A program made the position numbers and the translations under genes. A DNA stretch of 64,000 bases from Marinomonas polaris DSM 16579 (GTDB lineage: Bacteria > Pseudomonadota > Gammaproteobacteria > Pseudomonadales > Marinomonadaceae), in contig NZ_FQVF01000005.1 of NCBI RefSeq assembly GCF_900129155.1, positions 241,860 to 305,859 on the forward strand. The letters are read 5' to 3'. Positions 54,768 to 63,143 of the stretch are shown one piece after another (positions within the stretch are counted from its first letter, which is position 1; each line of letters starts with the position of its first letter). A model generated the notes under the pieces. It saw nothing but the letters and a program-made list of their open reading frames with translations. It did not search any database and had not been told where the DNA came from.

Positions 54768-55916
54768 TTACAGGGTTGCGAGGTAAATAGCGGGTGTGCC
54801 ATTTACGTCTGAGCTGTAGAGCACTGATTTATCATCTGGTGTGAAAGAAGGGTGAGGGTGGTTGATCTGACGATCACCGTTTAAGACTTTCCAGCTGGTA
54901 TTGTGTTCTGTAATAGGGCGAATGCTTGCGTCAGATAAATTAATCAAATACAGGTTAGGGTCGTTTTCGATGCCGTGGCCGGTATTATCGGCAACATCTA
55001 CTGGTGTGCCTGAACCATCACCAACCACTAAAGAGCCGTCGTAGTTGCTCATTAGATGACTGCAAGCTGGCATTTCAGCTTCTACTTTAAAGGCTAGCGT
55101 TTGTGCATCTACAGAACAAAGTTGGCGTTTGTTTGTATTGGGTCTATAAGACACAAACATCATTTTTGATCCGTCAGGTACGAAAAATTCGTGAGTACAC
55201 GATTCCTCTTCGCTTTGCTCGTAGACCTTGCGCATGTTGTCGCCTTTTTCATCTATCATCCACATCCGTGTTTCAACTAAGTCGTGCGGGCCTTCATGGC
55301 AGAATGCGATGGTATTGTCGTCATTAGGACGATAAAGCGGATGGCCAAGCCAAATATTTTCTTCGAAGATGGTTGTGCGTTGACCTGTTTTTAGATCGAT
55401 TGAGATTAAGCGACAGCGTGGTTTTTGGTGATAAAACTGAGCAAATTTTTGCCAGCTATCTAGCTCCATGTAATCCGTATCTTTTATTTCTATCGCAACG
55501 ACTTTCGTGCAAGCCGAATTTGGTACCCAAGTGCCGTAGCCTACCCAGCCTTTAGCCACTTCGTATAAAACACTGTGTTCTTGGTTCTTAAGATCGACAC
55601 GAATGAGCTGCTTGTTATTTTTTACAAAGATCAGTGCGTCATCTTGTGTGGTAAGAAAGCCGCCAAATACATTGTCGCCTTTACCTTCGGTGAGCTGTAT
55701 AGCTGTTTCATTATGTAAATCTAAAAGGTGGTAGTTTCTTTCGGTATCAAAATTGGCCGAGATAAGAAGCTTATTGCCATCTTCTGTGAAGCATTTTTGA
55801 TAAAAATAGTTTCGATTACACACACTGCTATCAGGTGTTAGCTGAGTAACGATTGACCCTGTCTTTTCGTCAGTTGTGCGCTTAAATGCCAAGGATGTGG
55901 TGGTACCTAGTGACAT
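54768..55916 (-). CDS. ogl: Oligogalacturonate lyase (PL22 type)
   Basis: Cytoplasmic enzyme that cleaves short oligogalacturonides, mainly digalacturonate, to 5-keto-4-deoxyuronate by beta-elimination. The 382 residues form a seven-bladed beta-propeller. Metal and catalytic histidine-rich motifs are WLGHPLYRPND, FCHEGPHDLVETRMW, CTHEFFVPDG and NHPHPSFTPDD, all matching Ogl of Dickeya and Yersinia as recalled. No signal peptide. A strong ribosome site (AAGAGAGG) precedes the ATG. It is divergent from togMNAB, with a KdgR-like box between. Confidence 0.94.
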   Translation of the reverse strand: MSLGTTTSLAFKRTTDEKTGSIVTQLTPDSSVCNRNYFYQKCFTEDGNKLLISANFDTERNYHLLDLHNETAIQLTEGKGDNVFGGFLTTQDDALIFVKNNKQLIRVDLKNQEHSVLYEVAKGWVGYGTWVPNSACTKVVAIEIKDTDYMELDSWQKFAQFYHQKPRCRLISIDLKTGQRTTIFEENIWLGHPLYRPNDDNTIAFCHEGPHDLVETRMWMIDEKGDNMRKVYEQSEEESCTHEFFVPDGSKMMFVSYRPNTNKRQLCSVDAQTLAFKVEAEMPACSHLMSNYDGSLVVGDGSGTPVDVADNTGHGIENDPNLYLINLSDASIRPITEHNTSWKVLNGDRQINHPHPSFTPDDKSVLYSSDVNGTPAIYLATL

Positions 55917-56070
55917 GATTTCCTCTCTTATTTTTGTTTGCGGCTTCGTCTTTACTGATGGATTCGTGCTCTTTTTTCCACTGTTGCTATTCCCACGCTA
56001 GTTGAGCTTTTTCTATCTGAACACCGAATGAAAAACAGATTAACAGCTATTTTAAATTTATTCATCAATA

Positions 56071-56093
56071 AAAATGAAAAAGTGTTTTGAAAA
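56071..56093. promoter_or_regulatory. KdgR-like operator between ogl and togM
   Basis: TGAAAAAGTGTTTTG (56075-56089) matches 9 of 12 positions of TGAAAC-N3-GTTTCA in an A/T-rich surround. It sits 154 bases before ogl and 90 before togM, suited to joint control. A weaker AATGAAAAACA lies at 56028-56038. Confidence 0.5.
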
Positions 56094-56179
56094 AATTAAT
56101 TAATTATTGTTATTTTTTTATTGTTCTTCTAGTATGTTTTCACAACGTCAAATAAAAACAACATTCAGAGTTAAAAACT

Positions 56180-57061
56180 ATGTATGAAAATAAGCGTTTA
56201 GGGTTGCTGTACATTAGTCCTTACATCATAGGGCTTCTAGTATTTACAGCGTTTCCCTTCCTCTCATCCTTGATCATCAGTTTTACTGACTACGATCTAA
56301 TTAATCCGCCAGAGTACATTGGCTTAGATAACTATCGTTACATGATGGATGACGATACCTTCTACCAATCTATGGGGGTAACGTTCGCGTATGTGTTTCT
56401 GACCATTCCGCTGAAATTAGCCTTCGCACTCTTTATTGCCTTTGTGCTGAACTTTAAGCTTCGCGGCATTAAGTTCTTCCGTACCGCTTATTACATCCCT
56501 TCTATCTTGGGTAGTAGTGTGGCGATAGCGGTATTGTGGCGCGCTATATTCTCACTCGATGGCTTGCTGAATAGCTTCCTAAGTGTCTTTGGTATTGAGG
56601 CGATCTCTTGGTTGGGCGAGCCCGTATTTGCCATGTTCTCCGTAACCTTGTTGCGTGTTTGGCAATTTGGTTCGGCTATGGTGATTTTCTTGGCTGCTCT
56701 GCAGAGTGTTCCACAATCTCAGTATGAAGCTGCCATGATTGACGGTGCATCTAAATGGCAGATGTTCACCAAGATCACCGTGCCTCTTATTACTCCTGTT
56801 ATTTTCTTTAACTTCATTATGCAAACCACTCAGGCGTTTCAAGAGTTTACGGCGCCGTACGTTATTACCGGCGGTGGTCCCGCTAAATCGACGTATTTGT
56901 TCTCGCTTTATATCTATGAGACGGCGTTTAAGTATTTCGATCTTGGCTATGGTAGTGCGCTTGCTTGGGTGCTGTTTGTTGCTGTGGCGATATTTACGGC
57001 GATTTCATTCAAATCATCGAAGTACTGGGTGTTCTACTCAGGTGATAAGGGTGGTAAATAA
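56180..57061 (+). CDS. togM: Oligogalacturonide ABC transporter permease TogM
   Basis: MalF-type inner-membrane subunit of a carbohydrate uptake (CUT1) transporter. The 293 residues have six membrane segments. The EAA loop that contacts the ATPase is EAAMIDGASKWQMFTKITVPLI, here at residues 183-204. The identity as TogM rests on the context (ogl, kduD, kdgR) and the order permease-permease-ATPase-binding protein, the same as togMNAB of Dickeya. Start ATG; togN begins two bases after the stop. Confidence 0.9.
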   Translation: MYENKRLGLLYISPYIIGLLVFTAFPFLSSLIISFTDYDLINPPEYIGLDNYRYMMDDDTFYQSMGVTFAYVFLTIPLKLAFALFIAFVLNFKLRGIKFFRTAYYIPSILGSSVAIAVLWRAIFSLDGLLNSFLSVFGIEAISWLGEPVFAMFSVTLLRVWQFGSAMVIFLAALQSVPQSQYEAAMIDGASKWQMFTKITVPLITPVIFFNFIMQTTQAFQEFTAPYVITGGGPAKSTYLFSLYIYETAFKYFDLGYGSALAWVLFVAVAIFTAISFKSSKYWVFYSGDKGGK

Positions 57062-57063
57062 TT

Positions 57064-57975
57064 ATGAATAAAGTATTCCCTAATAAAGCAGCGTTATCCG
57101 CTGACCTTAAGAATAACCCAACACTAAGAGCTGAAATTCGTAAGCAACGAGTAGGCGCATCTATTCGTTACATTATCTTGCTGTTTTTTGGATTGGTGAT
57201 GTTGTATCCGCTGTTTTGGATGTTCTCAGCAGCTTTCAAACCAAACCATGAAATCTTTAGTTCTTTGAGCCTTTGGCCAAAAGAGTTTTCACTAGATGGT
57301 TTTATTAATGGTTGGAATACCGGCACGGAATATACCTTCGGACGATTCTTTTTAAACACCTTGTATTACGTGGTGCCGAAAGTGATTTTGACGGTGATTT
57401 CGTCGGTCATTGTGGCTTATGGATTTGCTCGCTTTGATATCCCATTTAAGAAATTCTGGTTCGTCACCTTGGTGGCTACCATTTTGTTGCCAACGTCTGT
57501 GTTGTTGATTCCTCAATACTTGATGTTCCGCGAAATGGGCATGCTAGACAGCTATTTGCCTTTGTATTTGCCGATGGCATTTGCGACGCAAGGTTTCTTT
57601 GTCTTCATGTTGATTCAGTTTTTACGTGGCTTGCCAACGGATATGGAAGAAGCAGCACAAATCGATGGTTGTAACTCTTATCAGCTGCTTTGGTACATCG
57701 TAGTGCCTATGTTGAAGCCTGCGATTATCTCTGTCGCGCTGTTCCAGTTTATGTGGTCAGTAAACGATTTCTTGGGGCCGCTTATTTATATTTCCAGCGT
57801 AGAAAAATACCCAATCGCATTGGCTCTTAAACTGTCCATTGATGTGACCGAAGGTACTCAGTGGAATGAAATTCTGGCTATGGCATCCATTGCCATTGTT
57901 CCGTCAATTGTTGTTTTCCTAATCGCACAGAATTACTTCGTAGAAGGAATTTCGTCCGGTGGCGTTAAGGGATAG
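57064..57975 (+). CDS. togN: Oligogalacturonide ABC transporter permease TogN
   Basis: MalG-type permease subunit. The 303 residues start with a hydrophilic segment of about 33 residues, then six membrane helices. The EAA loop is EEAAQIDGCNSYQLLWYIVVP, here within residues 197-217. The FNP-like C-terminal region ends QNYFVEGISSGGVKG, characteristic of MalG homologues. It pairs with TogM. The downstream ATPase gene starts immediately after its stop. Confidence 0.9.
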   Translation: MNKVFPNKAALSADLKNNPTLRAEIRKQRVGASIRYIILLFFGLVMLYPLFWMFSAAFKPNHEIFSSLSLWPKEFSLDGFINGWNTGTEYTFGRFFLNTLYYVVPKVILTVISSVIVAYGFARFDIPFKKFWFVTLVATILLPTSVLLIPQYLMFREMGMLDSYLPLYLPMAFATQGFFVFMLIQFLRGLPTDMEEAAQIDGCNSYQLLWYIVVPMLKPAIISVALFQFMWSVNDFLGPLIYISSVEKYPIALALKLSIDVTEGTQWNEILAMASIAIVPSIVVFLIAQNYFVEGISSGGVKG

Positions 57976-57984
57976 GTGAATAGT

Positions 57985-59118
57985 ATGTCTAAAGTTGTAT
58001 TTGAAAATTTGACCAAAGTGTATTCGAACGGCTTCAAAGCAGTTCATGGTATTAACCTAGAAATTGAAGACGGCGAGTTCTTGGTTGTCATCGGGCCTTC
58101 TGGTTGTGCGAAATCGACGACATTACGTATGTTGGCGGGTTTGGAATCGGTTACTGGTGGTTCTATTAGCATTGGTGGCAAGGTCGTAAACGGTTTGCCG
58201 CCTAAAGATCGTGGTATTGCCATGGTGTTCCAAAACTATGCGCTTTATCCCCACATGAGTGTGCGTGAAAACTTAGGCTTTGGTTTGAAATTAGCAAAAG
58301 TCAGCAAGGCGGATATTGAAAAACAAGTCAACGAAGCCGCTGAACTTCTTGAACTTACGCCTTTGCTAGATCGCTTGCCACGTCAGCTTTCTGGTGGTCA
58401 GGCGCAACGTGTTGCAGTAGGTCGTGCCATTGTTAAGCGCCCTCAGGTGTTCTTGTTTGATGAGCCTTTGTCAAATTTGGATGCCAAGTTACGAGCGTCT
58501 ATGCGTGTGCGTATTTCGGATTTGCATAAAACGCTGAAAAAGACCAATCGTTCGGCAACCAGTGTTTATGTTACCCACGATCAAACAGAAGCCATGACCA
58601 TGGGCGACCGTATTTGCGTGATGAAAGACGGTCACATCATGCAAGTGGATACGCCTGCCAACCTCTATAAATACCCGAAAAACCTGTTTGTTGCGGGATT
58701 CATCGGCGCGCCAGAAATGAACATGGTTGAAACGCGTTTAGATCGCACTGGTGAAGGTAAGTGCCACTTAGCCTTGTCGTCTCAGATGCTAGGTTTACCA
58801 GATGAAAAACTTCAGAGAGTTCTAACCAATTTTACCGAAGACGTGGTGTTTGGTATTCGTCCTGAATTCATCAAGTTAGCAGATGAAAATTCGCCGCAGG
58901 ATGAAATCATCAAGGGCACGATTGTGCGCATGGAAAACATGGGCGCAGAGTTTTACGTCCACTTTACCGTAGAAGATAGAGAGCTTTGTACACGAGTTCC
59001 TTCTGATGTCGTAGAAGCTAAATTGTTGGATTCAATCGGGAAAGAACAGCGGTTCCATTTCGAAATGAGCAACGCTCATATTTTTGATAAGAAAACTGAG
59101 ATGAATATCTCTTTGTAA
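57985..59118 (+). CDS. togA: Oligogalacturonide ABC transporter ATP-binding protein TogA
   Basis: MalK/UgpC-type ATPase. Walker A GPSGCAKST (the usual Gly-Lys is Ala-Lys here), Q-loop VFQNYALYPHMSV, signature LSGGQAQRVAVGRAI, Walker B VFLFDEPLSNLDA, H-loop YVTHDQTEAM, and a C-terminal TOBE domain from about residue 240. Start choice: ATG57985 has AGGTG eight bases upstream; an in-frame GTG at 57976 abuts the togN stop and is less likely. The Walker A variant GCAKST rather than GCGKST is seen in many CUT1 ATPases and is not damage. Confidence 0.92.
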   Translation: MSKVVFENLTKVYSNGFKAVHGINLEIEDGEFLVVIGPSGCAKSTTLRMLAGLESVTGGSISIGGKVVNGLPPKDRGIAMVFQNYALYPHMSVRENLGFGLKLAKVSKADIEKQVNEAAELLELTPLLDRLPRQLSGGQAQRVAVGRAIVKRPQVFLFDEPLSNLDAKLRASMRVRISDLHKTLKKTNRSATSVYVTHDQTEAMTMGDRICVMKDGHIMQVDTPANLYKYPKNLFVAGFIGAPEMNMVETRLDRTGEGKCHLALSSQMLGLPDEKLQRVLTNFTEDVVFGIRPEFIKLADENSPQDEIIKGTIVRMENMGAEFYVHFTVEDRELCTRVPSDVVEAKLLDSIGKEQRFHFEMSNAHIFDKKTEMNISL

Positions 59119-59202
59119 GACTTTTGCACGACAGCTAAGCCGCATAAAGCAAGAGTGATAGTCGTGCAAAAAATTGAGTAATCACTAACGAGGAAAAAGG
59201 AC

Positions 59203-60489
59203 ATGAAAATAAAAACAATAGCTCTGTTAGTCGGATTGGCTTCTGCTGGTTCAATGGTGAGTGTGAATGCAAACGCAGAAGATTTGCGTATGTCATGGTG
59301 GGGAGGGAACTCCCGACACACAGCAACCAACGACGCTGTTAAAGAGTTCGAAAAAGTGCATCCAGAAATCTCTGTTAAAACAGAATACACCGGCTGGGGC
59401 GGTCATCTAGAACGATTAACGACTCAGATTGCGGGTAATACTGAACCAGATGTCATGCAAACAAACTGGAATTGGATGCCGATCTTCTCTGCACGAGGAG
59501 ATGGCTTTAAAGATCTACGTGAATACAGCGACGTATTAGACCTTACTCAGTTCGATAAATCCGCTCTTGATGCCGGAACAAATAACGGAAAACTCAATGG
59601 CATCCCTGTTTCCATGGCGGCACGTATTTTCTATTACAACAAAGATACATGGGCAAAAGCTGGCCTTCCGTACCCAGTAACTTGGGAAGATTTAATGGCT
59701 GCTGGGCCTGTTTTTAAAGAAAAACTTGGCGATGAGTTCTTTCCTATCATTCTTGAAGGTCGTGACATCATCGCGATGAATCGTTCGTTTATGGTTCAAA
59801 AGTATGGCATTCCAATGATCGATGAGGCGAATAAAAAATTCGCTTACTCCGATGCACAGATGCTTGAGTTTTTCAAAATGTATGAAGACATGGTGAAAAA
59901 TCATGTCGCGCCAAGCAGTAAATATGTGGCGGGCTTTGGTAAGGCTAATTTGTACGAACATAAGCCATGGATCAATGGTGAATGGGCTGGTGTTTACATG
60001 TGGAACTCAGCAATCAACAAATATAACGACAACTTAAAGCCACCTATGTCATTGGATATTGGCTTTTATCCAATGAGAAAAGGCGCGGCTGATGCTGGCT
60101 TATTCTACAAGCCAGCACTAATGCTTTCTATTGGCAAAAATAGTAAGAATCCAAAAGACGCAGCTAAGCTGATTAACTTCCTTTTGAATGAACCTGCAGG
60201 TTACAACGCAATGGGTCTAGCTCGTGGCGTGCCTTTGAGCTTGGCGGCTCGTCGAGCTTTATCTTTGGATGGCACTATCAAAGATTCGGACTTATCCGTT
60301 GCTGGGTTAGCGCAAATAGACGACTTACCTAAAAATATTCTTACATCAGCTCATTTTGAAAATCCTAAGTTATTGGGGCTTTTTGAAGAGATGATCGAAA
60401 AAATGGACCAAGGCGATATCAAAGTAGAAGAGGCCGCTAAAGAGTTTATGTCTCAAGGTAATCGTATTTTGCGTAGAGCCATTAAATAA
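59203..60489 (+). CDS. togB: Oligogalacturonide-binding periplasmic protein TogB
   Basis: Extracellular solute-binding protein family 1. The 428 residues start with a signal peptide (cleavage after NANA, near residue 25); the mature protein begins EDLRMSWWGGNSRH. Sugar-binding-type features include YTGWGGHLERLTTQIAGN, here within residues 61-78, NWNWMPIF and INGEWAGVYMW, rich in Trp for stacking on sugar rings. It is the last tog gene. Its location in the transporter operon beside ogl and kduD supports oligogalacturonide as substrate (inference). Confidence 0.9.
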   Translation: MKIKTIALLVGLASAGSMVSVNANAEDLRMSWWGGNSRHTATNDAVKEFEKVHPEISVKTEYTGWGGHLERLTTQIAGNTEPDVMQTNWNWMPIFSARGDGFKDLREYSDVLDLTQFDKSALDAGTNNGKLNGIPVSMAARIFYYNKDTWAKAGLPYPVTWEDLMAAGPVFKEKLGDEFFPIILEGRDIIAMNRSFMVQKYGIPMIDEANKKFAYSDAQMLEFFKMYEDMVKNHVAPSSKYVAGFGKANLYEHKPWINGEWAGVYMWNSAINKYNDNLKPPMSLDIGFYPMRKGAADAGLFYKPALMLSIGKNSKNPKDAAKLINFLLNEPAGYNAMGLARGVPLSLAARRALSLDGTIKDSDLSVAGLAQIDDLPKNILTSAHFENPKLLGLFEEMIEKMDQGDIKVEEAAKEFMSQGNRILRRAIK

Positions 60490-60538
60490 GTAGGAAAGCA
60501 TTTTTTCAGATGTTGAAAGAGGATAGAGAGTATTGGAT

Positions 60539-60558
60539 GAGGCGCGTTCGCGCGCCTC
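60539..60558 (+). terminator. Intercistronic UUCG hairpin between togB and kduD
   Basis: GAGGCGCG and CGCGCCTC form an 8-bp stem closed by a TTCG tetraloop, 50 bases after togB. TACTTCTG follows rather than a T-run, so it may stabilise the togB mRNA 3' end or attenuate read-through into kduD. Confidence 0.6.
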
Positions 60559-60730
60559 TACTTCTGCCAAAGTACATATATGAAGTGTAAGTACGTTAGG
60601 TGGGAGCCTTCAGGATAGGAGGATACATACAACGCAAATGATTTTAAAACTTTCAATGCCCCGCGCATCGAGAGCGGACAGCAAGGCGGGAAATTGCTTG
60701 TCCAACTATTATAAACACGAGGAATAAAAT

Positions 60731-61480
60731 ATGTTCGATCTGACGGGTAAAGTAGCCATTGTGACGGGATGTAATACAGGTCTTGGTCAGGGAATGGCTT
60801 TGGCTCTAGCAGGCGCTGGTGCAGATGTTGTTGGCGTAAATAGAGATGACCCAACAGAAACAATTGAATTGATGGCAAAAACAGGTCGTCAATTTCATAG
60901 TGTCATTGCTGACATGAGTAAAATAGACAGTGTTGACTATGTTGTTAAAGAAGCCGTATCTGTTTTTGGTAAAGTCGATATTCTTGTTAACAATGCGGGC
61001 ATCATTCGCCGCAATGACGCGATAGATTTTACGGAAAAAGATTGGGATGATGTAATGGACCTGAATATTAAAGCGGTCTTTTTTATGTCTCAGGGCTTTG
61101 CTAAACAGGTTATCGCTCAAGGAACATCCGGCAACATTATTAATATTGCTTCTATGTTGTCTTACCAAGGCGGTATTCGAGTACCTTCTTACACAGCGTC
61201 GAAAAGTGGCGTGATGGGGGTAACTCGCTTACTGGCAAACGAATGGGCAAAGCATGGTATTAACGTCAATGCGATTGCGCCGGGTTATATGGCCACAGAC
61301 AACACAGCGGCATTGCGTGCGGATGAAGATCGTTCTAGTGAAATATTAAGCCGTATACCTGCGGGTCGTTGGGGTACACCTGGTGACATGGCTGGACCGA
61401 TTGTCTTTTTGGCGTCTGAAGCATCGCGTTATGTGAATGGTTATACCATTGCGGTAGATGGCGGCTGGTTAGCTCGTTAG
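60731..61480 (+). CDS. kduD: 2-dehydro-3-deoxy-D-gluconate 5-dehydrogenase
   Basis: Reduces 2,5-diketo-3-deoxygluconate (DKII) to KDG with NAD(P)H, a late step of unsaturated uronate breakdown. It is a classical 249-residue SDR: nucleotide-binding TGCNTGLGQG (residues 12-21), NNAG (87-90), catalytic Ser141, and Tyr154/Lys158 in YTASK. The sequence resembles E. coli KduD throughout, for example ASMLSYQGGIRVPSYTASK and AIAPGYMATDNTAALR. GAGGA lies before the ATG. It lies 241 bases after togB on the same strand. Confidence 0.95.
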   Translation: MFDLTGKVAIVTGCNTGLGQGMALALAGAGADVVGVNRDDPTETIELMAKTGRQFHSVIADMSKIDSVDYVVKEAVSVFGKVDILVNNAGIIRRNDAIDFTEKDWDDVMDLNIKAVFFMSQGFAKQVIAQGTSGNIINIASMLSYQGGIRVPSYTASKSGVMGVTRLLANEWAKHGINVNAIAPGYMATDNTAALRADEDRSSEILSRIPAGRWGTPGDMAGPIVFLASEASRYVNGYTIAVDGGWLAR

Positions 61481-61634
61481 CTTTTAAATCTTTTAGCTTT
61501 TAGGAAAAGATAAAGGAAAAGACGAGCTTTACAGGTGCATGCGGAACATTTTTTATGAAAATCATGTTTATGGAAACAAGATTTATCAAAACGATGCTTC
61601 CGCATCTTGCCGCAGTGATATTTTTGGTGACTTG

Positions 61635-61659
61635 TATAATATCTTAATTGTGAATTAAG
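61635..61659 (+). promoter_or_regulatory. kdgR promoter -10 box with downstream palindrome
   Basis: A consensus TATAAT (61635-61640) is followed three bases later by a perfect palindrome, CTTAATT-GTG-AATTAAG (61643-61659), which would cover the transcription start. GTTTCATTTT follows directly. The layout suggests autorepression of kdgR; no good -35 box was found. Confidence 0.5.
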
Positions 61660-61743
61660 TTTCATTTTGTAATGCTGGGATGTATCTATATGCAGAATTA
61701 CTCTACAATTACAAAAACACATTTCAAAAAAAATGAAACTTAT

Positions 61744-62526
61744 ATGATAAATGAAGAAAATACTCAGCAAATAGAACCCGTATCTTCTGTGATGAAGGTA
61801 TTTGCTATTCTAAACGCTTTAGCAGAACACAAGTCCTTAGGTGTTACAGAACTGTCTCAAATCGTCATGACGTCAAAAAGTACTGTGTATCGCTTTTTGC
61901 AAACTATGAAGATGTTAGGGTTTGTATCACAAGAAGGTGACGATGATCGTTACTCACTTACACTGAAGCTATTTGAAGTCAGTGCGCGAGCTTTAGAGCA
62001 TGTTGATTTAGTCGAACTTACCGAGCCTTATATGTCTCGTATTGGTGAGCTGACAAAAGAAGCATTGCACCTTGGTATTCGTGATGGTGACGGCATTATT
62101 TATATATACAAAGTCGATGCTCAATACAACTTGCGTATGCAATCTCGTATTGGCCGCCGCAATCCGCTTTACTCTACTGCAATAGGTAAAGTACTGCTTG
62201 CCGAGCGCCCAGAAAGCTACATTCGTGATGTTTTGAAAGACACTGAATTCCTGCCTTCTACGGCCAAAACACACCGTTCTATAGACTCTCTTTTGGTCGA
62301 GCTAAAAGAAGTGAAAGATTTAGGTTACGGTGTGGATAACGAAGAGCAAGAAGAAGGCCTGCGATGTATTGCCGCGCCTATTTATGACCGATTAGGTAAT
62401 GTTATTGCAGGATTGAGTTTATCTTTTCCAACACTACGTTATACACCTGAAAAATTTGAAAAATACGTTAGTTTGCTACAAGAAGCAGCAGCGAAAGTAT
62501 CTGAAAAATTAGGTTACGCTAAGTAG
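61744..62526 (+). CDS. kdgR: IclR-family repressor of pectin catabolism KdgR
   Basis: Represses pectin-degradation genes and is released by KDG in enterobacteria. Order: winged HTH (about residues 14-75; VSSVMKVFAILNALAEH, VMTSKSTVYRFLQTMKMLG) and an IclR effector domain. The similarity to enteric KdgR is strong (LRMQSRIGRRNPLYSTAIGKVLLA, DNEEQEEGLRCIAAPIYDR, GLSLSFPTLRYT). ATG61744 is chosen because homology begins just after it; in-frame ATGs at 61690 and 61672 would add 18 or 24 unconserved residues, and none of the three has a clear ribosome site. KdgR-like boxes occur at three places in the window. Confidence 0.93.
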   Translation: MINEENTQQIEPVSSVMKVFAILNALAEHKSLGVTELSQIVMTSKSTVYRFLQTMKMLGFVSQEGDDDRYSLTLKLFEVSARALEHVDLVELTEPYMSRIGELTKEALHLGIRDGDGIIYIYKVDAQYNLRMQSRIGRRNPLYSTAIGKVLLAERPESYIRDVLKDTEFLPSTAKTHRSIDSLLVELKEVKDLGYGVDNEEQEEGLRCIAAPIYDRLGNVIAGLSLSFPTLRYTPEKFEKYVSLLQEAAAKVSEKLGYAK

Positions 62527-62557
62527 TATTCATCAGTAATAGCTATCTGGAATATCA

Positions 62558-62590
62558 AAAGCTGGAGTGATTTCGCTCCGGCTTTCTTTT
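62558..62590 (+). terminator. Rho-independent terminator of kdgR
   Basis: AAAGCTGGAG (62558-62567) pairs with CTCCGGCTTT (62576-62585), followed by CTTTT. One mismatch in ten. Confidence 0.82.
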
Positions 62591-62684
62591 ATTTGTTCAT
62601 CTGCTTTTCTTTCTTATCTATTAGTCAGTTTATTCATTCGAATAGCCAACTTTGTAAAATTCGTTTTTTTATCGCGAAATAAAA

Positions 62685-62707
62685 TAAATGAAACAGCTTT
62701 TCATAAA
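62685..62707. promoter_or_regulatory. KdgR-like operator before kdgF
   Basis: TGAAACAGCTTTTCA (62689-62703) fits TGAAAC-N3-GTTTCA with one mismatch, in an A/T-rich surround. It ends eight bases before the kdgF -35 box. Confidence 0.6.
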
Positions 62708-62710
62708 AGA

Positions 62711-62738
62711 TTGAATAATGTTTTATCGCTGCTATAGT
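62711..62738 (+). promoter_or_regulatory. Sigma-70 promoter of kdgF
   Basis: TTGAAT (62711-62716), a 16-base spacer and TATAGT (62733-62738), 37 bases before the kdgF start. Confidence 0.6.
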
Positions 62739-62774
62739 AGTCTTGTCTAAAACAAGAATACAAAGAGTTGTCCT

Positions 62775-63095
62775 ATGTTTGTTTACAATAACGAAGTCCC
62801 TCTGGAAGATCTTGGTGCGGGTGTTTCACGCAAAATCATGGCCTATTCAGATAACATCATGGCAGTCGAAGTGCATTTTGAAAAAGATGCCATCGGCCCA
62901 CTTCATAATCATCCACATGAACAATTAACTTACGTATTGTCTGGTAAGTTTGAGTTCACAATAGGGGATGAAACCAAAATTGTTGGTCCTGGTGACACGC
63001 TTTATAAAGAGCCAAATGTCATGCATGGTTGCCGCTGTTTAGAGCCAGGCGTCTTGCTAGACAATTTCACACCAGTACGAAAAGACTTCTTATAA
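62775..63095 (+). CDS. kdgF: Cupin KdgF, unsaturated uronate linearising enzyme
   Basis: KdgF promotes ring opening of 4,5-unsaturated galacturonate or mannuronate to 5-keto-4-deoxyuronate (DKI). It is a single small cupin of 106 residues with metal ligands His44, His46, Gln50 (HNHPHEQ) and His84 (VMHG). The whole sequence tracks enteric KdgF, including GKFEFTIGDETK and PNVMHGCRCLEPGVL. It is preceded by its own promoter and a KdgR-like box; the RpiB-family gene begins 48 bases after the stop with its own ribosome site. Confidence 0.93.
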   Translation: MFVYNNEVPLEDLGAGVSRKIMAYSDNIMAVEVHFEKDAIGPLHNHPHEQLTYVLSGKFEFTIGDETKIVGPGDTLYKEPNVMHGCRCLEPGVLLDNFTPVRKDFL

Positions 63096-63143
63096 ACAAC
63101 GTCTTGCGACATCGAATGACTTAAATGAATTCAGGAGAAAGTT

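Noticed and set aside
57976..57984. GTG start for togA adjoining the togN stop
   Set aside because: The ATG at 57985 has better ribosome-site spacing and starts where the family conservation starts.
62743..62928. Alternative 61-residue ORF at kdgF
   Set aside because: Different frame from the clear cupin sequence; the kdgF frame has the metal-binding motifs and a ribosome site.
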